Assembly: GCA_946479835.1 (NCBI GenBank)
Contig: CAMLHD010000005.1
Coordinates: 1 to 34,036, forward strand
Reading direction: 5' to 3'
Length of the DNA: 34,036 nucleotides
Source: an uncultured Candidatus Saccharibacteria bacterium
GTDB taxonomy: Bacteria; Patescibacteria; Saccharimonadia; Saccharimonadales; JACDBH01
The translations under genes were made by a program, and so were the position numbers. The notes beneath the pieces were generated by a model that saw nothing but the letters and a program-made list of their open reading frames with translations, was not told where the DNA came from and did no database searches. Positions 13,767-21,394 of the stretch are shown here, piece by piece; the stretch's first letter is position 1, and each line of letters begins with the position of its first letter.

Positions 13767-14464
13767 TCAGATTTGTCTTTGACTCTTATTTTGACTGTTT
13801 TTACTTTGGTGCCGCTAGGGGCCTTGGCAGGTTTTTCAATGGATTCTCTAGTCCGGCCGGCTTTCCAAGCTCCTCTAAGTGCGGCCCGCAGATTGACGAA
13901 CCTGTTCAGTATTAACAGGAGAATAGCCGCAGGTACTGCATAAGTTAATATTGTACTTAATGGCCTGTACTGCTCATAAAGGGCCTTAAGGCGGTAGTAG
14001 ATGCCATCAAACAGGCTGGAGGGCACAACCCGGAAGCTGAGCTTAGTTGCCGCAGCCACGCCGACCACGGCCGTGCCTTGTTCGACTGTCTCAGATGGCC
14101 GCGCTTCAAGATATGCGAAGTAGTTACCTGGCTGCGTACGAATAGGCGGATGAAAAGTCGGGGTCACGGACTGCGCTCCGCCCGGTTCCAGCACGAAGCT
14201 TGAGGGCTCAAAGCTGAACCAATCAGGATTAGGCTTAAGCTCATCCTGGGTTTCGTTAAGTGTAACCAGCATCTGGTAAGTAGCAGTTTCGTCACCGGTG
14301 TTGAAGACTGTGATCGGCGGCAGTGTGTAAATGCTACCCGATCTAATATCTTCTGAGATCTCAATTCGTCCGGTACCGACCCCCACTCCAACCCGAGCAA
14401 ACACGGCAGCCGGCATGCACAGCACGAAGACGAACAGTGCCCACGCGACCAAAGCTCTTTTCAT
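13763..14464 (-). CDS. Secreted, C-terminally anchored Ig-like protein (DUF916/WxL-interacting-like architecture)
   Basis: This 233-aa protein has a signal peptide (1-23, ending VFA). An Ig-like beta domain (about 24-155) carries ITVFNTGDETATYQM and FVLEPGGAQSVTPTF, then R-x-QPGNYFAYLEA. A TM helix (about 172-192) and a basic cytoplasmic tail rich in K and R follow. This layout (beta domain that caps partner strands, C-terminal TM, basic tail) resembles the DUF916 WxL-interacting proteins of Firmicutes and the COG1470 family. It is followed downstream only by its convergent neighbour, and its start lies 40 nt from the end of the secreted W-x-L domain protein encoded upstream. The architecture is visible, but the link to the WxL system is inference. 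Confidence 0.75.
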   Translation of the reverse strand: MKRALVAWALFVFVLCMPAAVFARVGVGVGTGRIEISEDIRSGSIYTLPPITVFNTGDETATYQMLVTLNETQDELKPNPDWFSFEPSSFVLEPGGAQSVTPTFHPPIRTQPGNYFAYLEARPSETVEQGTAVVGVAAATKLSFRVVPSSLFDGIYYRLKALYEQYRPLSTILTYAVPAAILLLILNRFVNLRAALRGAWKAGRTRESIEKPAKAPSGTKVKTVKIRVKDKSD

Positions 14465-14504
14465 AGTTTCACCCTAGTAGTTTTAAGCAAGCCGTTAAAC
14501 AGCG

Positions 14505-15038
14505 CTAGTCAATTACGGCTTGGACTGTAACTGTTATGGACTTTTGCACGTAATCGCTAGTAGACGATGGCGTTTCAATCATGAGGTCGAACACAGAAGT
14601 ACCGCTTGGCGTAACTGTACCAGCAAGGGCTTGATAGCTGCCGGCTGTGGTAATAGCCGTCCATGTAGGGGAAGAATCACATGTGGCAGTACAGAACGAA
14701 TGTTTGTATTGATTGGCGCCTATTGTAGCTGCTAATGACCACTGAGTGCCGCCGGTAGCATGTGTGCTTGTGATATTGAAGTCTTCGTTGACATTACCGT
14801 CATTAGTCGCAGTCTGTGAATCATTAACTCCACCTGTGGTTGTATCTTGAGAATCACTTAAATCAAGCGTGCCATAAGCAACTGTGCCATCAGAGACAGA
14901 AACCGATATATTCTGAGGCGTTACGGTTGCGGCAACCGTTCCGGTCGTAGCCGCGAATGCTCTTCCTCCAACTACCAGAGGTACTGCGGACACCACCAAT
15001 GCAGCTGCCAGCCTGAACCATCTGTCAATTTTTTTCAT
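14505..15038 (-). CDS. Secreted WxL-like beta-domain protein
   Basis: This 177-aa protein has a signal peptide (MKKIDRWFRLAAALVVSAV, with cleavage near AFA-AT, about residue 29). It is otherwise a single beta domain. Shared landmarks with the C-terminus of the glycine-rich protein, in order, are DGTVAYGTLDL, a DTT-x2-GVN run, ATNDG, FNI, Q-W-S-L-A, QYKHSFC, SPTWTAI, YQALAG, FDL and a final VTVQAVID. The Cys pair FCTATC is in the same place. The W-x-L motif and the conserved aromatic residues recall WxL surface domains, which bind the wall non-covalently. The gene is expressed with the downstream Ig-like anchored protein (40-nt gap). It may be a minimal structural unit of a surface layer or fibre. 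Confidence 0.78.
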   Translation of the reverse strand: MKKIDRWFRLAAALVVSAVPLVVGGRAFAATTGTVAATVTPQNISVSVSDGTVAYGTLDLSDSQDTTTGGVNDSQTATNDGNVNEDFNITSTHATGGTQWSLAATIGANQYKHSFCTATCDSSPTWTAITTAGSYQALAGTVTPSGTSVFDLMIETPSSTSDYVQKSITVTVQAVID

Positions 15039-15171
15039 TAGTTCGTCTCTCTTTATATGTATTATGGTTAATTTAAGTTAAGTGTAGCTTAAGCGTTAAG
15101 TATGTCAACATAAATCTTGCGTTTTGAAACAGCGTCATCCACAGCATTAAATTCCGTGGATTTTTAAGATG

Positions 15172-16104
15172 TTAGAAATAATTAGCTGATTGTTCCAGCG
15201 CTTTAGCGAGCTCAGCGTTGTCTAGACTAGCTAGTGATGCGATAGCTTTTTGCTTGTAGCCTTCGGCTTCTTTGAGTGCAAGTTCCAGCGATCCATCTTG
15301 TTTTAGAATTTCATATACTTTCTGCGCCGAAACTTCTTTGCTGCCGAGCAGTTTCTTTAGCGCTAGTCCGTTTGGGCCTTTTAAGGACAGGATGACAGGG
15401 AAGGTGTAGTTACCCTCCAGAATATCGTTGCCCACCGATTTGCCGGTGGACTCGAACGAGCCGGCAAAATCTTTGACATCATCCGCATACTGATATGCGA
15501 TGCCGTAGTTCAGGCCGAAATCCGAAAGCGCTTTAAGCTGGCGGGCGTCCAGTCCCGAAACAAGCCCGCCTAAAGTGAGTGAGACTATGAACATGGATGA
15601 CGTTTTACCCCTGATGGCGCCCAACAGCGATTCGGTGGTGCGCTTAACATTGAATTGGTCGGATAACTCCTTGGCTTGGCCGTCGCATAGGTCGGCAACG
15701 GTTTCGGATAAGACCCGGCCGGCTTCGCCGCTGACACTGGCCGCCAGCGAACATCCCTTGGCTAGCAGATAATCTCCCGCCAAGATAGCTGAGTCCTCGC
15801 CTTCTTCGGCATTGATCGTCGGTATGCCGTGGCGGAAGGTTCCGCCATCCATGATATCGTCGTGCACCAAGGATGACAGATGGATCAGCTCCACCGCTGC
15901 CGCAGCGTTTATCGCATCTTCATCAATTTTTTTGCCGCTGTGGCAGACGACGGCGATCACCAGACTGGGCCGCCATCTTTTGCCGCTGGCTTCAAGCAGG
16001 CGCCGCACCCCGCCGATATGCGCCGAAGCCTGCTGCCTTATCTTTTCGTCTACCGAATCAAGGTAGCCGCGAAGTCCTTTTACTCCAAAATCATGAGCGC
16101 TCAT
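15172..16104 (-). CDS. Polyprenyl (geranylgeranyl/octaprenyl-type) diphosphate synthase
   Basis: This 310-aa trans-prenyltransferase of the IspA/IspB family condenses isopentenyl diphosphate with allylic diphosphates. The first Asp-rich motif is L-V-H-DDIMD (about residues 79-85), followed by FRHGIPT. The second is YADDVKD (about 208-214). Both have all Mg-binding aspartates, so the enzyme should be active. The length fits medium- or long-chain synthases, but chain length cannot be read safely. It is the last gene of the cyoABCD run, 35 nt after cyoD. It could therefore supply farnesyl diphosphate for heme O or a quinone side chain, although undecaprenyl precursor supply is also possible. Confidence 0.9.
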   Translation of the reverse strand: MSAHDFGVKGLRGYLDSVDEKIRQQASAHIGGVRRLLEASGKRWRPSLVIAVVCHSGKKIDEDAINAAAAVELIHLSSLVHDDIMDGGTFRHGIPTINAEEGEDSAILAGDYLLAKGCSLAASVSGEAGRVLSETVADLCDGQAKELSDQFNVKRTTESLLGAIRGKTSSMFIVSLTLGGLVSGLDARQLKALSDFGLNYGIAYQYADDVKDFAGSFESTGKSVGNDILEGNYTFPVILSLKGPNGLALKKLLGSKEVSAQKVYEILKQDGSLELALKEAEGYKQKAIASLASLDNAELAKALEQSANYF

Positions 16105-16139
16105 TAAGCTAATAATACCAGTGTTGCCTTAAAAATTAT

Positions 16140-16829
16140 TCAGGGCTCTACCGAGATGCTGCCGGACGTATCCAGGTTCAGATCGTCGTGGAATCCAAAA
16201 TCACCGGCCTGATTAAGCGTGATGGTTTCGGGGCGGCCGTCGTCAAGCACAACCTCGAACTCTCCACCATAGCTTTCATGCTGGTCGTGCGAGCCGAACG
16301 TTATCATCCTATCCGCACCGTCGGCATTTATGAAAGTAAGCGTATCGCACCGTTCGGCATTAAGATGAGCGGGGCTAACACTGCTGCCTCGGATTATAAC
16401 GATGTGGTTATCATGCAGCTCAGTGCAGGCGCCGGTCTGCTCGCCGCTTACCTGGGCGATATTTTCTTCCTGGGCCTGCTTCCTTATAAATTCTTCAGGC
16501 GTCATGTTGTGGTACAGGTTGCTCATGATAAATATTGAAGCGCCGATCACCACGATTATCAGGCCGGCCGTTCCGAAGAAGAAGACGATATTGTAAAGCG
16601 GCTTCGGTCCGCGCCCCAGGTGTAAGAAGAAGAAAATCTGTATAAACATTTGGATCACTCCAAAGCCAAGGATAGCCGCCAGCAGCACGTTACCGGTCAG
16701 TATCTTGTTTACGACCAGATAGTAGGGAATGATGGTAAAGACCAAGGACAAGATAAAGCCGACGATATACGAACCGGTTGATCCGTGCGCGCTTTTTGCT
16801 GTCTTGTGCGGGTATAATTTTTCGCTCAT
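16140..16829 (-). CDS. cyoD: Cytochrome o ubiquinol oxidase subunit IV fused to a cupredoxin-like domain
   Basis: This 229-aa protein is about twice the length of a normal CyoD. Residues 1-110 are CyoD, with three TM helices (about 18-40, 44-70 and 80-103), GSYIVGFILSL, and a FFFLHLG segment typical of the family. Residues about 130-229 form an added beta domain with INADGADRMITFG, a GG-containing strand and a final G-x-FGFHDDLNLDTSGSISV, which resembles the closing strands of cupredoxins. The usual Cys copper ligand is missing (FH instead of YC), but His181, His184 and His214 and two Cys (135 and 161) are present. CyoD topology would place this domain on the outer face. The start overlaps the cyoC stop (ATGA). 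Confidence 0.88.
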   Translation of the reverse strand: MSEKLYPHKTAKSAHGSTGSYIVGFILSLVFTIIPYYLVVNKILTGNVLLAAILGFGVIQMFIQIFFFLHLGRGPKPLYNIVFFFGTAGLIIVVIGASIFIMSNLYHNMTPEEFIRKQAQEENIAQVSGEQTGACTELHDNHIVIIRGSSVSPAHLNAERCDTLTFINADGADRMITFGSHDQHESYGGEFEVVLDDGRPETITLNQAGDFGFHDDLNLDTSGSISVEP

Positions 16830-17425
16830 ACAAATGCCATTAGATAAACTACGGTGAAGATAAATATCCAGACGATATCAAGGAAGTGCCAGAACAGGCT
16901 GAGCAAGGCAAGCTTGCGGACATTGGATTTGGTCAGACCCTTAAGCACCACGAAAACCAGTATAGTGGCCAGCCATAACAGGCCAGAGGTGATATGGAAA
17001 CCGTGCGTACCGACTAACACAAAGAAAGCCGACAGGAACGCGCTAGCCTGCATTGTATGGCCCTCATGGATGAATTCAGCGAATTCGTACAGCTCAATGC
17101 CCAAAAAGGCTAAGCCAAGCAGGAAAGTAACGCCGAACCACCACAATGTTTGGCTTTTTATACCGCGCCTAGCGGCTATCATGCCAAGGCCGGCCGTGAA
17201 GCTGCTGGTCAGCAGGATCAGCGTTTCTGCCAATGCAAGGTTCATGTTGAACAGGTCATGGCCGCCCGGGCCGCCGGCGGTTTGGTTCCGCTGTACCGCA
17301 TAGACCGCGAACAGGACGGCGAACATCAGCAGGTCGGTCATCAGATAGACCCAGAAGCCAAACATCGAACGGTCGTTTGCGGCCGCTTCGTGTTCTTTTT
17401 CTATTGCCAGCTCATGCTTGCTCAT
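16826..17425 (-). CDS. cyoC: Cytochrome o ubiquinol oxidase subunit III
   Basis: This 199-aa integral membrane protein has five TM helices. The N-terminus (MSKHELAIEKEHE, then FGFWVYLMTDLLMFA) and the HGFHITSGLLWL and LFWHFLDIVWIFIFT segments are those of the heme-copper oxidase subunit III family in its short bo3 form. The subunit stabilises subunit I and sits beside its D-pathway entrance. Length is normal (E. coli about 204 aa). It overlaps both cyoB (17422-17425) and cyoD (16826-16829) by 4 nt, so the subunits are translated together. Confidence 0.95.
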   Translation of the reverse strand: MSKHELAIEKEHEAAANDRSMFGFWVYLMTDLLMFAVLFAVYAVQRNQTAGGPGGHDLFNMNLALAETLILLTSSFTAGLGMIAARRGIKSQTLWWFGVTFLLGLAFLGIELYEFAEFIHEGHTMQASAFLSAFFVLVGTHGFHITSGLLWLATILVFVVLKGLTKSNVRKLALLSLFWHFLDIVWIFIFTVVYLMAFV

Positions 17426-19497
17426 TTTTTATTCCTTACCAGGCCCCAGGCCCATCCGGGTGCGGTCTTAACGAATTCGATCAGGCCCATATCGTCTTCA
17501 TCATTGAGTTTGGAAGCATGGTGGCCGATCTGCCTAGGCTGCCGGGATTTCTCAAGTTCCTTGATCTCAGAGGCCGGAATCACGTATTCGGAATCCTCCC
17601 GGAAAGTACGTCCTATTAGAATAATGATAATGGCGAGGATAGATAGGACTACAAGCCATACCATATGCCACGTAAAGCCGAAGCCGACTAGGAACGCAAA
17701 GATCGATATATAGATGCCGGTGGCGGTGTTCTTGGGCATATGGATGTCTTCAAAGCGAGGCTTTGGCATCCCCTCGTTCTTGAATTTCCAGAAGATATCG
17801 CGTTCCGGTGCATCGGGAATGTGAGCGTAGTTGTAGTGCGGCGGCGGCGAGGAAGTCGACCACTCCAGTGTGCGGCCGTCCCACGGGTCGCCGGTAGTGT
17901 CCTTGAGGTGTTTCTTCTGCATGAAGCTGGCAATGATCTGCACTATCTGAAGCGCGACGCCGAGAGCTATTATCAGGCCGCCGATAAACGCCATGATGAA
18001 GAACGGCTGCCAGCCGTGCGAGCCGTCGTAGCGGTCAAGCCGCCTGGTAGCCCCCATCAGGCCAAGGATGTAAAGCGGCGTAAAGGCCATGAAGAAACCT
18101 ATGATCCAGCTCCAAACAGCGTAGCGGCCGATGCGTTCGTTCAATCTGAAGCCAGCTATCTTCGGGAACCAGAAGTTCAGTCCGGCGAAGATGCCGAACA
18201 GCACGCCGCCGACGGCCGTGGAATGGAAGTGGGCCACCAGGAACAAGCTATTGTGCAGCTGAAAATCTACTGGTGGAATGGCCAGCAGGATGCCGGAAAT
18301 ACCGCCCAGTGCGAATATGCCGACGAAGCCGAGGAACCAGAGCATCGGCGTCGTAAAACGGATACTGCCTTTGTACATGGTGGCGATCCAGTTGAACATC
18401 AGCACCGTCGTCGGTATGGCGATGATCATGGTCGCTACTCCAAAGGCCGAGTTGACATTGGCGCCGGCGCCCATCGTGAAGAAGTGGTGCAGCCAGACCG
18501 CCAACGAAACCGTCGCCACGCCTATGATTCCGGCTACGGCGGATTTATAAAAAGCTACCGGTTTGCGGCTGAAGGTCGAGACTACTTCTGAGAATATGCC
18601 GAAGCTGGGCAGCATAATGATATATACCTCCGGGTGGCCCCACATCCAGATCAGGTTGGTGTACATCATCGGGTTGCCACCGCCGGTGGTAGTAAAGAAG
18701 TGCGTGCCAAGATAACGATCAAAAAACAGCAGGAATATGGTCATGGTCAGCAGGGGAAAGACACTGATAGCCATGATCATGCTGCACAAACTTCCCCAGG
18801 TGAACAACGGCATCTTCAGCAAGGTCATGCCCGGAGCACGCATTTTTAAGATAGTCATTATGAAGTTTATGGCACCCAGGGTAGTACCGATACCGGATAT
18901 CTGAAGGCTCCATATCCAATAATCCATACCGACTCCCGGACTGAACTCCGGACCCGATAAAGGCGCCACCGCCAGCCAGCCAGTAGCCGCATACTCGCCG
19001 CCTAAGAAGAAGAACATGTTGATCATAATTACACCGCCGACATAAAGCCAGAAGCCCAAGGTATTCATGAACGGCGAGGCCAGGTCGCGGGCGCCTATCT
19101 GCAACGGAACGATATAGTTGATAAAGCCGAAGATCAGCGCCATAGCCACGAAGAACACCATGATATTGCCATGGGCGGTGAATATCTCCTGGAAATGCTG
19201 CGCCGACAAATAACCTGTTGATCCGCCGCTGGCCAGTGCCTGCTGCAGCCATAGCATGATGGCGTCCAGTCCGCCGCGCAACAGCATAAAACCACCGACC
19301 CAGAAATACATGATGCCGATCTTCTTCGGATCGACCGATGTCAGCCATTCTTTCCATAGCCAGGTCCAGCGCTTTTTGTAGGTAATAAAGCCGATTGTGG
19401 CCAGCAGCATCAGGCCGAAGCCGATAGAACCGGCAATGGTGTGCCATTCATGAGGCAATGCCTCGCCGCTTAATTTACCGAGTAGGAATTCTCTCAT
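17422..19497 (-). CDS. cyoB: Cytochrome o ubiquinol oxidase subunit I, lacking the K-channel lysine
   Basis: This 691-aa catalytic subunit of a bo3-type quinol oxidase reduces O2 at the heme o3-CuB site and pumps protons. Ligands are all present: low-spin heme His109 and His425; CuB His288, His337 and His338, with Tyr292 for the His-Tyr cross-link; heme o3 His423. D-pathway residues Asp138 and Asn127 and the Glu290 of HPEVY are present. Quinone-site Arg74, Asp78 and His101 are kept, but the residue equivalent to E. coli Gln101 is Glu104. The K-pathway motif is IPTTVLMFNW, with Leu366 in place of the E. coli Lys362. The order cyoA-B-C-D is normal. The start overlaps the cyoA stop by 1 nt (TGATG). 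Confidence 0.97.
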   Translation of the reverse strand: MREFLLGKLSGEALPHEWHTIAGSIGFGLMLLATIGFITYKKRWTWLWKEWLTSVDPKKIGIMYFWVGGFMLLRGGLDAIMLWLQQALASGGSTGYLSAQHFQEIFTAHGNIMVFFVAMALIFGFINYIVPLQIGARDLASPFMNTLGFWLYVGGVIMINMFFFLGGEYAATGWLAVAPLSGPEFSPGVGMDYWIWSLQISGIGTTLGAINFIMTILKMRAPGMTLLKMPLFTWGSLCSMIMAISVFPLLTMTIFLLFFDRYLGTHFFTTTGGGNPMMYTNLIWMWGHPEVYIIMLPSFGIFSEVVSTFSRKPVAFYKSAVAGIIGVATVSLAVWLHHFFTMGAGANVNSAFGVATMIIAIPTTVLMFNWIATMYKGSIRFTTPMLWFLGFVGIFALGGISGILLAIPPVDFQLHNSLFLVAHFHSTAVGGVLFGIFAGLNFWFPKIAGFRLNERIGRYAVWSWIIGFFMAFTPLYILGLMGATRRLDRYDGSHGWQPFFIMAFIGGLIIALGVALQIVQIIASFMQKKHLKDTTGDPWDGRTLEWSTSSPPPHYNYAHIPDAPERDIFWKFKNEGMPKPRFEDIHMPKNTATGIYISIFAFLVGFGFTWHMVWLVVLSILAIIIILIGRTFREDSEYVIPASEIKELEKSRQPRQIGHHASKLNDEDDMGLIEFVKTAPGWAWGLVRNKK

Positions 19498-20435
19498 CAG
19501 TGTCCCTCGTGCTCCCCATATTCAACCACCTCAGCCTGGTGGCCATGAGAGCCACCGTGAGATCCACCGTACTTACTAAGTATATTACCGTATAATTCTG
19601 CGCCCGGATTGGAATAAAAGGCGGGCGGGTTGTCCTCGCTTGGCGTTAGCAGCTTGGCATATTCCAGATCGGTCAGCTCGAATGGCGATTGCAGGGTATG
19701 GCCAACCCACTTGTCAAAATCAGCCTGCGTGCTAACGCGGGTAACGAACCTCATGTCGGCAAACCCTCGGCCGTTAATCTCGGCCGCGCCGCCTTCATAA
19801 TCTCCGACCGTATCGGCTATCAGGTTCAGCGTGTTGACATGCTCAGTCATGGCGTAAAGCATCCCTGCCAGGTGGGGAATCCAGAACGAACTCATAGGCG
19901 TCTCGTCAGCCGTTAGCTCAAATCTAACCGGAGTATCTACCGGGATCTGCACATAATTGACGGTGGCAATGTTCTGCTTGGGGTAAACGAACAACCACTT
20001 CCAGCGCATAGCGACTACTTGGATTGTCAGCGGTTCTTTACCGTTTTCAATCGGATCTTTAGGCTCAAGTTTTTGGGTGGCGGGCAGCATCAGCGCGGCG
20101 AGCACAATTGCGACCAGCAATGGGGATACCCAGGCCGTGACTACCAACGCTTTGCTCCGGCCGGCATCATGACGAAAGTGCGATTTATCATTGGACTCGC
20201 GGTACTTCCATGCAAAGAAATAGAGCGCGAACAAGATCGGGGCAGCGAACCCCACCATAATCAATGTCGAGACCACCATCAGCTGATGCTGCTGGTCGGC
20301 TATCAGCCCTTTGGGATTGAATAGGATCAAGTCGTGGCCTCTGAGCAACACAGCAACAAGCAGGCTGAGGCTAAGCAACCCTAAAACAGTCAGCCATATC
20401 GGCTTGCCACGCTTGTTTTTTACGCTTTTTGTCAT
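19497..20435 (-). CDS. cyoA: Cytochrome o ubiquinol oxidase subunit II
   Basis: This 312-aa protein has an N-terminal hydrophobic segment (about 14-31) that lacks the E. coli-like lipobox Cys. Two TM helices (about 52-75 and 98-117) follow, then an outer cupredoxin domain (about 130-275) with VVAMRWKWLFVYP and SSFWIPHLAGMLYAM. The CuA Cys-x3-Cys pair is absent, as expected for a quinol rather than a cytochrome c oxidase. The last 25 residues are His-rich (GGSHGGSHGHQ...GEHEGH), which could bind Cu or Zn and is not a usual CyoA feature. It is the first gene of the oxidase operon, with an extended -10 (TGC-TATAGT) upstream and divergent cyoE on the other side. Confidence 0.95.
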   Translation of the reverse strand: MTKSVKNKRGKPIWLTVLGLLSLSLLVAVLLRGHDLILFNPKGLIADQQHQLMVVSTLIMVGFAAPILFALYFFAWKYRESNDKSHFRHDAGRSKALVVTAWVSPLLVAIVLAALMLPATQKLEPKDPIENGKEPLTIQVVAMRWKWLFVYPKQNIATVNYVQIPVDTPVRFELTADETPMSSFWIPHLAGMLYAMTEHVNTLNLIADTVGDYEGGAAEINGRGFADMRFVTRVSTQADFDKWVGHTLQSPFELTDLEYAKLLTPSEDNPPAFYSNPGAELYGNILSKYGGSHGGSHGHQAEVVEYGEHEGH

Positions 20436-20463
20436 TAACCCTTTAAGCTTAAGTATTACTCCT

Positions 20464-20469
20464 ACTATA
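20464..20469 (-). promoter_or_regulatory. Extended -10 of the cyoABCD operon
   Basis: ATGC-TATAGT on the minus strand lies 28 nt before the cyoA ATG. TTCAAC 16 nt upstream is a possible -35. The 89-nt gap to divergent cyoE must hold both promoters. The TTGAAA at 20487-20492 would serve the other direction, so the two could be co-regulated. Confidence 0.5.
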
Positions 20470-20486
20470 GCATGTGGGCTTCGGGG

Positions 20487-20513
20487 TTGAAATACCGTCT
20501 AACACCTTATGAT
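20487..20513 (+). promoter_or_regulatory. Candidate cyoE promoter (TTGAAA-15-TATGAT)
   Basis: TTGAAA at 20487-20492 and TATGAT at 20508-20513 lie directly before the cyoE ATG at 20525. No Shine-Dalgarno fits in the remaining 11 nt, which points to leaderless or near-leaderless translation. Confidence 0.45.
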
Positions 20514-20524
20514 AGACTGATGAC

Positions 20525-21385
20525 ATGAACTTCGGGGCCCTCTACCGGCTGACCAAGCCGGGTGTTACCTACGGCAATCTCATTACTACCATCGCGGCGT
20601 TCCTGTTCGCTTCCGACGGCCATATAGACTGGGGTGTTTTCTTATCTCTTACTGTCGGCACATGGGCCGTGATTGCCAGCGCGTGCGTCATAAACAATTT
20701 CCTGGACCAAGACATAGACTCAAAGATGGAGCGCACCCGCAACCGGCCATTGATAACTGGCGAGGTTAGCGGGCAGCAAGCAGTACTATTCGGCGCACTG
20801 CTGGGTTTAGGCGGAACAGTCCTCCTGGCTTTGTTCACCAACTGGTGGGTGGTAGGCGTCGGTATTTTTGGCTGGATAGTCTACGTGCTTTTTTATGGAG
20901 CGCTGGGCAAGCGCTTGAGCGTGCATGGCACGCTGGTCGGCTCGCTTAGCGGCGCGGCGCCGATACTGGCCGGCTATGTGGCGGTTTATCCGGGGTTGGA
21001 CTGGACTGCAGCGGTGCTTTTTGCCGCCATCTTTTTCTGGCAGATGCCGGAATTCTATAGCATTTCTATATTTCGGGAGCGCGAGTATGCCAAAGCCGGC
21101 GTGCCGGTCAGCTCGATTATCCGCGGCGTACCGGCAACCATCCGCCAAATATTTTTCTATACCATACTGACTTTGGCCAGCATGCTGGCTTTGGCCGTCA
21201 GCCCTCTGACCAGCTGGACCTATTGGGTAGTCATGCTGATACTGGGCATGCGATGGCTGCATCTGGCAGCCGAGGGCCAGCTAACGGACGACACCGTGTC
21301 TTGGTCGCGCCGAAATTTCCGCTATGCTTTGGTAATCTTAGTGGTATTCTGCGCGGTTATTGCGCTTAACCCATATTTGCCATAA
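20525..21385 (+). CDS. cyoE: Protoheme IX farnesyltransferase (heme O synthase)
   Basis: This 286-aa UbiA-family prenyltransferase with about eight TM helices adds a farnesyl group to heme b to give heme O for the bo3 oxidase. The first Asp-rich motif is N-F-L-DQDIDSKMERT-x-NRPL (about residues 58-75). The second conserved loop is YGALGKRLSVHGTLVGSLSGA (split here as YGALGKRLS and GTLVGSLSGA, about 125-147), followed by FFWQMPEFYSISI (about 170-183) typical of CyoE/CtaB. It is divergent from cyoABCD. No heme-biosynthesis gene is seen in the window, so the heme b source is not shown. A small membrane-protein gene follows after 9 nt. Confidence 0.95.
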   Translation: MNFGALYRLTKPGVTYGNLITTIAAFLFASDGHIDWGVFLSLTVGTWAVIASACVINNFLDQDIDSKMERTRNRPLITGEVSGQQAVLFGALLGLGGTVLLALFTNWWVVGVGIFGWIVYVLFYGALGKRLSVHGTLVGSLSGAAPILAGYVAVYPGLDWTAAVLFAAIFFWQMPEFYSISIFREREYAKAGVPVSSIIRGVPATIRQIFFYTILTLASMLALAVSPLTSWTYWVVMLILGMRWLHLAAEGQLTDDTVSWSRRNFRYALVILVVFCAVIALNPYLP

Positions 21386-21394
21386 AGTAGGCTT

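Noticed and set aside
15135..15161. TCATCCACA plus an inverted GTGGAT, considered as DnaA boxes or an origin
   Set aside because: Only one near-match to a DnaA box is present, with no cluster, no AT-rich unwinding region and no dnaA or dnaN nearby. The 6-bp stem is also too weak to call a terminator.
17740..18591. A 283-codon plus-strand frame opposite cyoB
   Set aside because: It is antisense to the well-identified subunit I gene. Composition is shadow-like (R/E/H/D rich) and no family motif is present.
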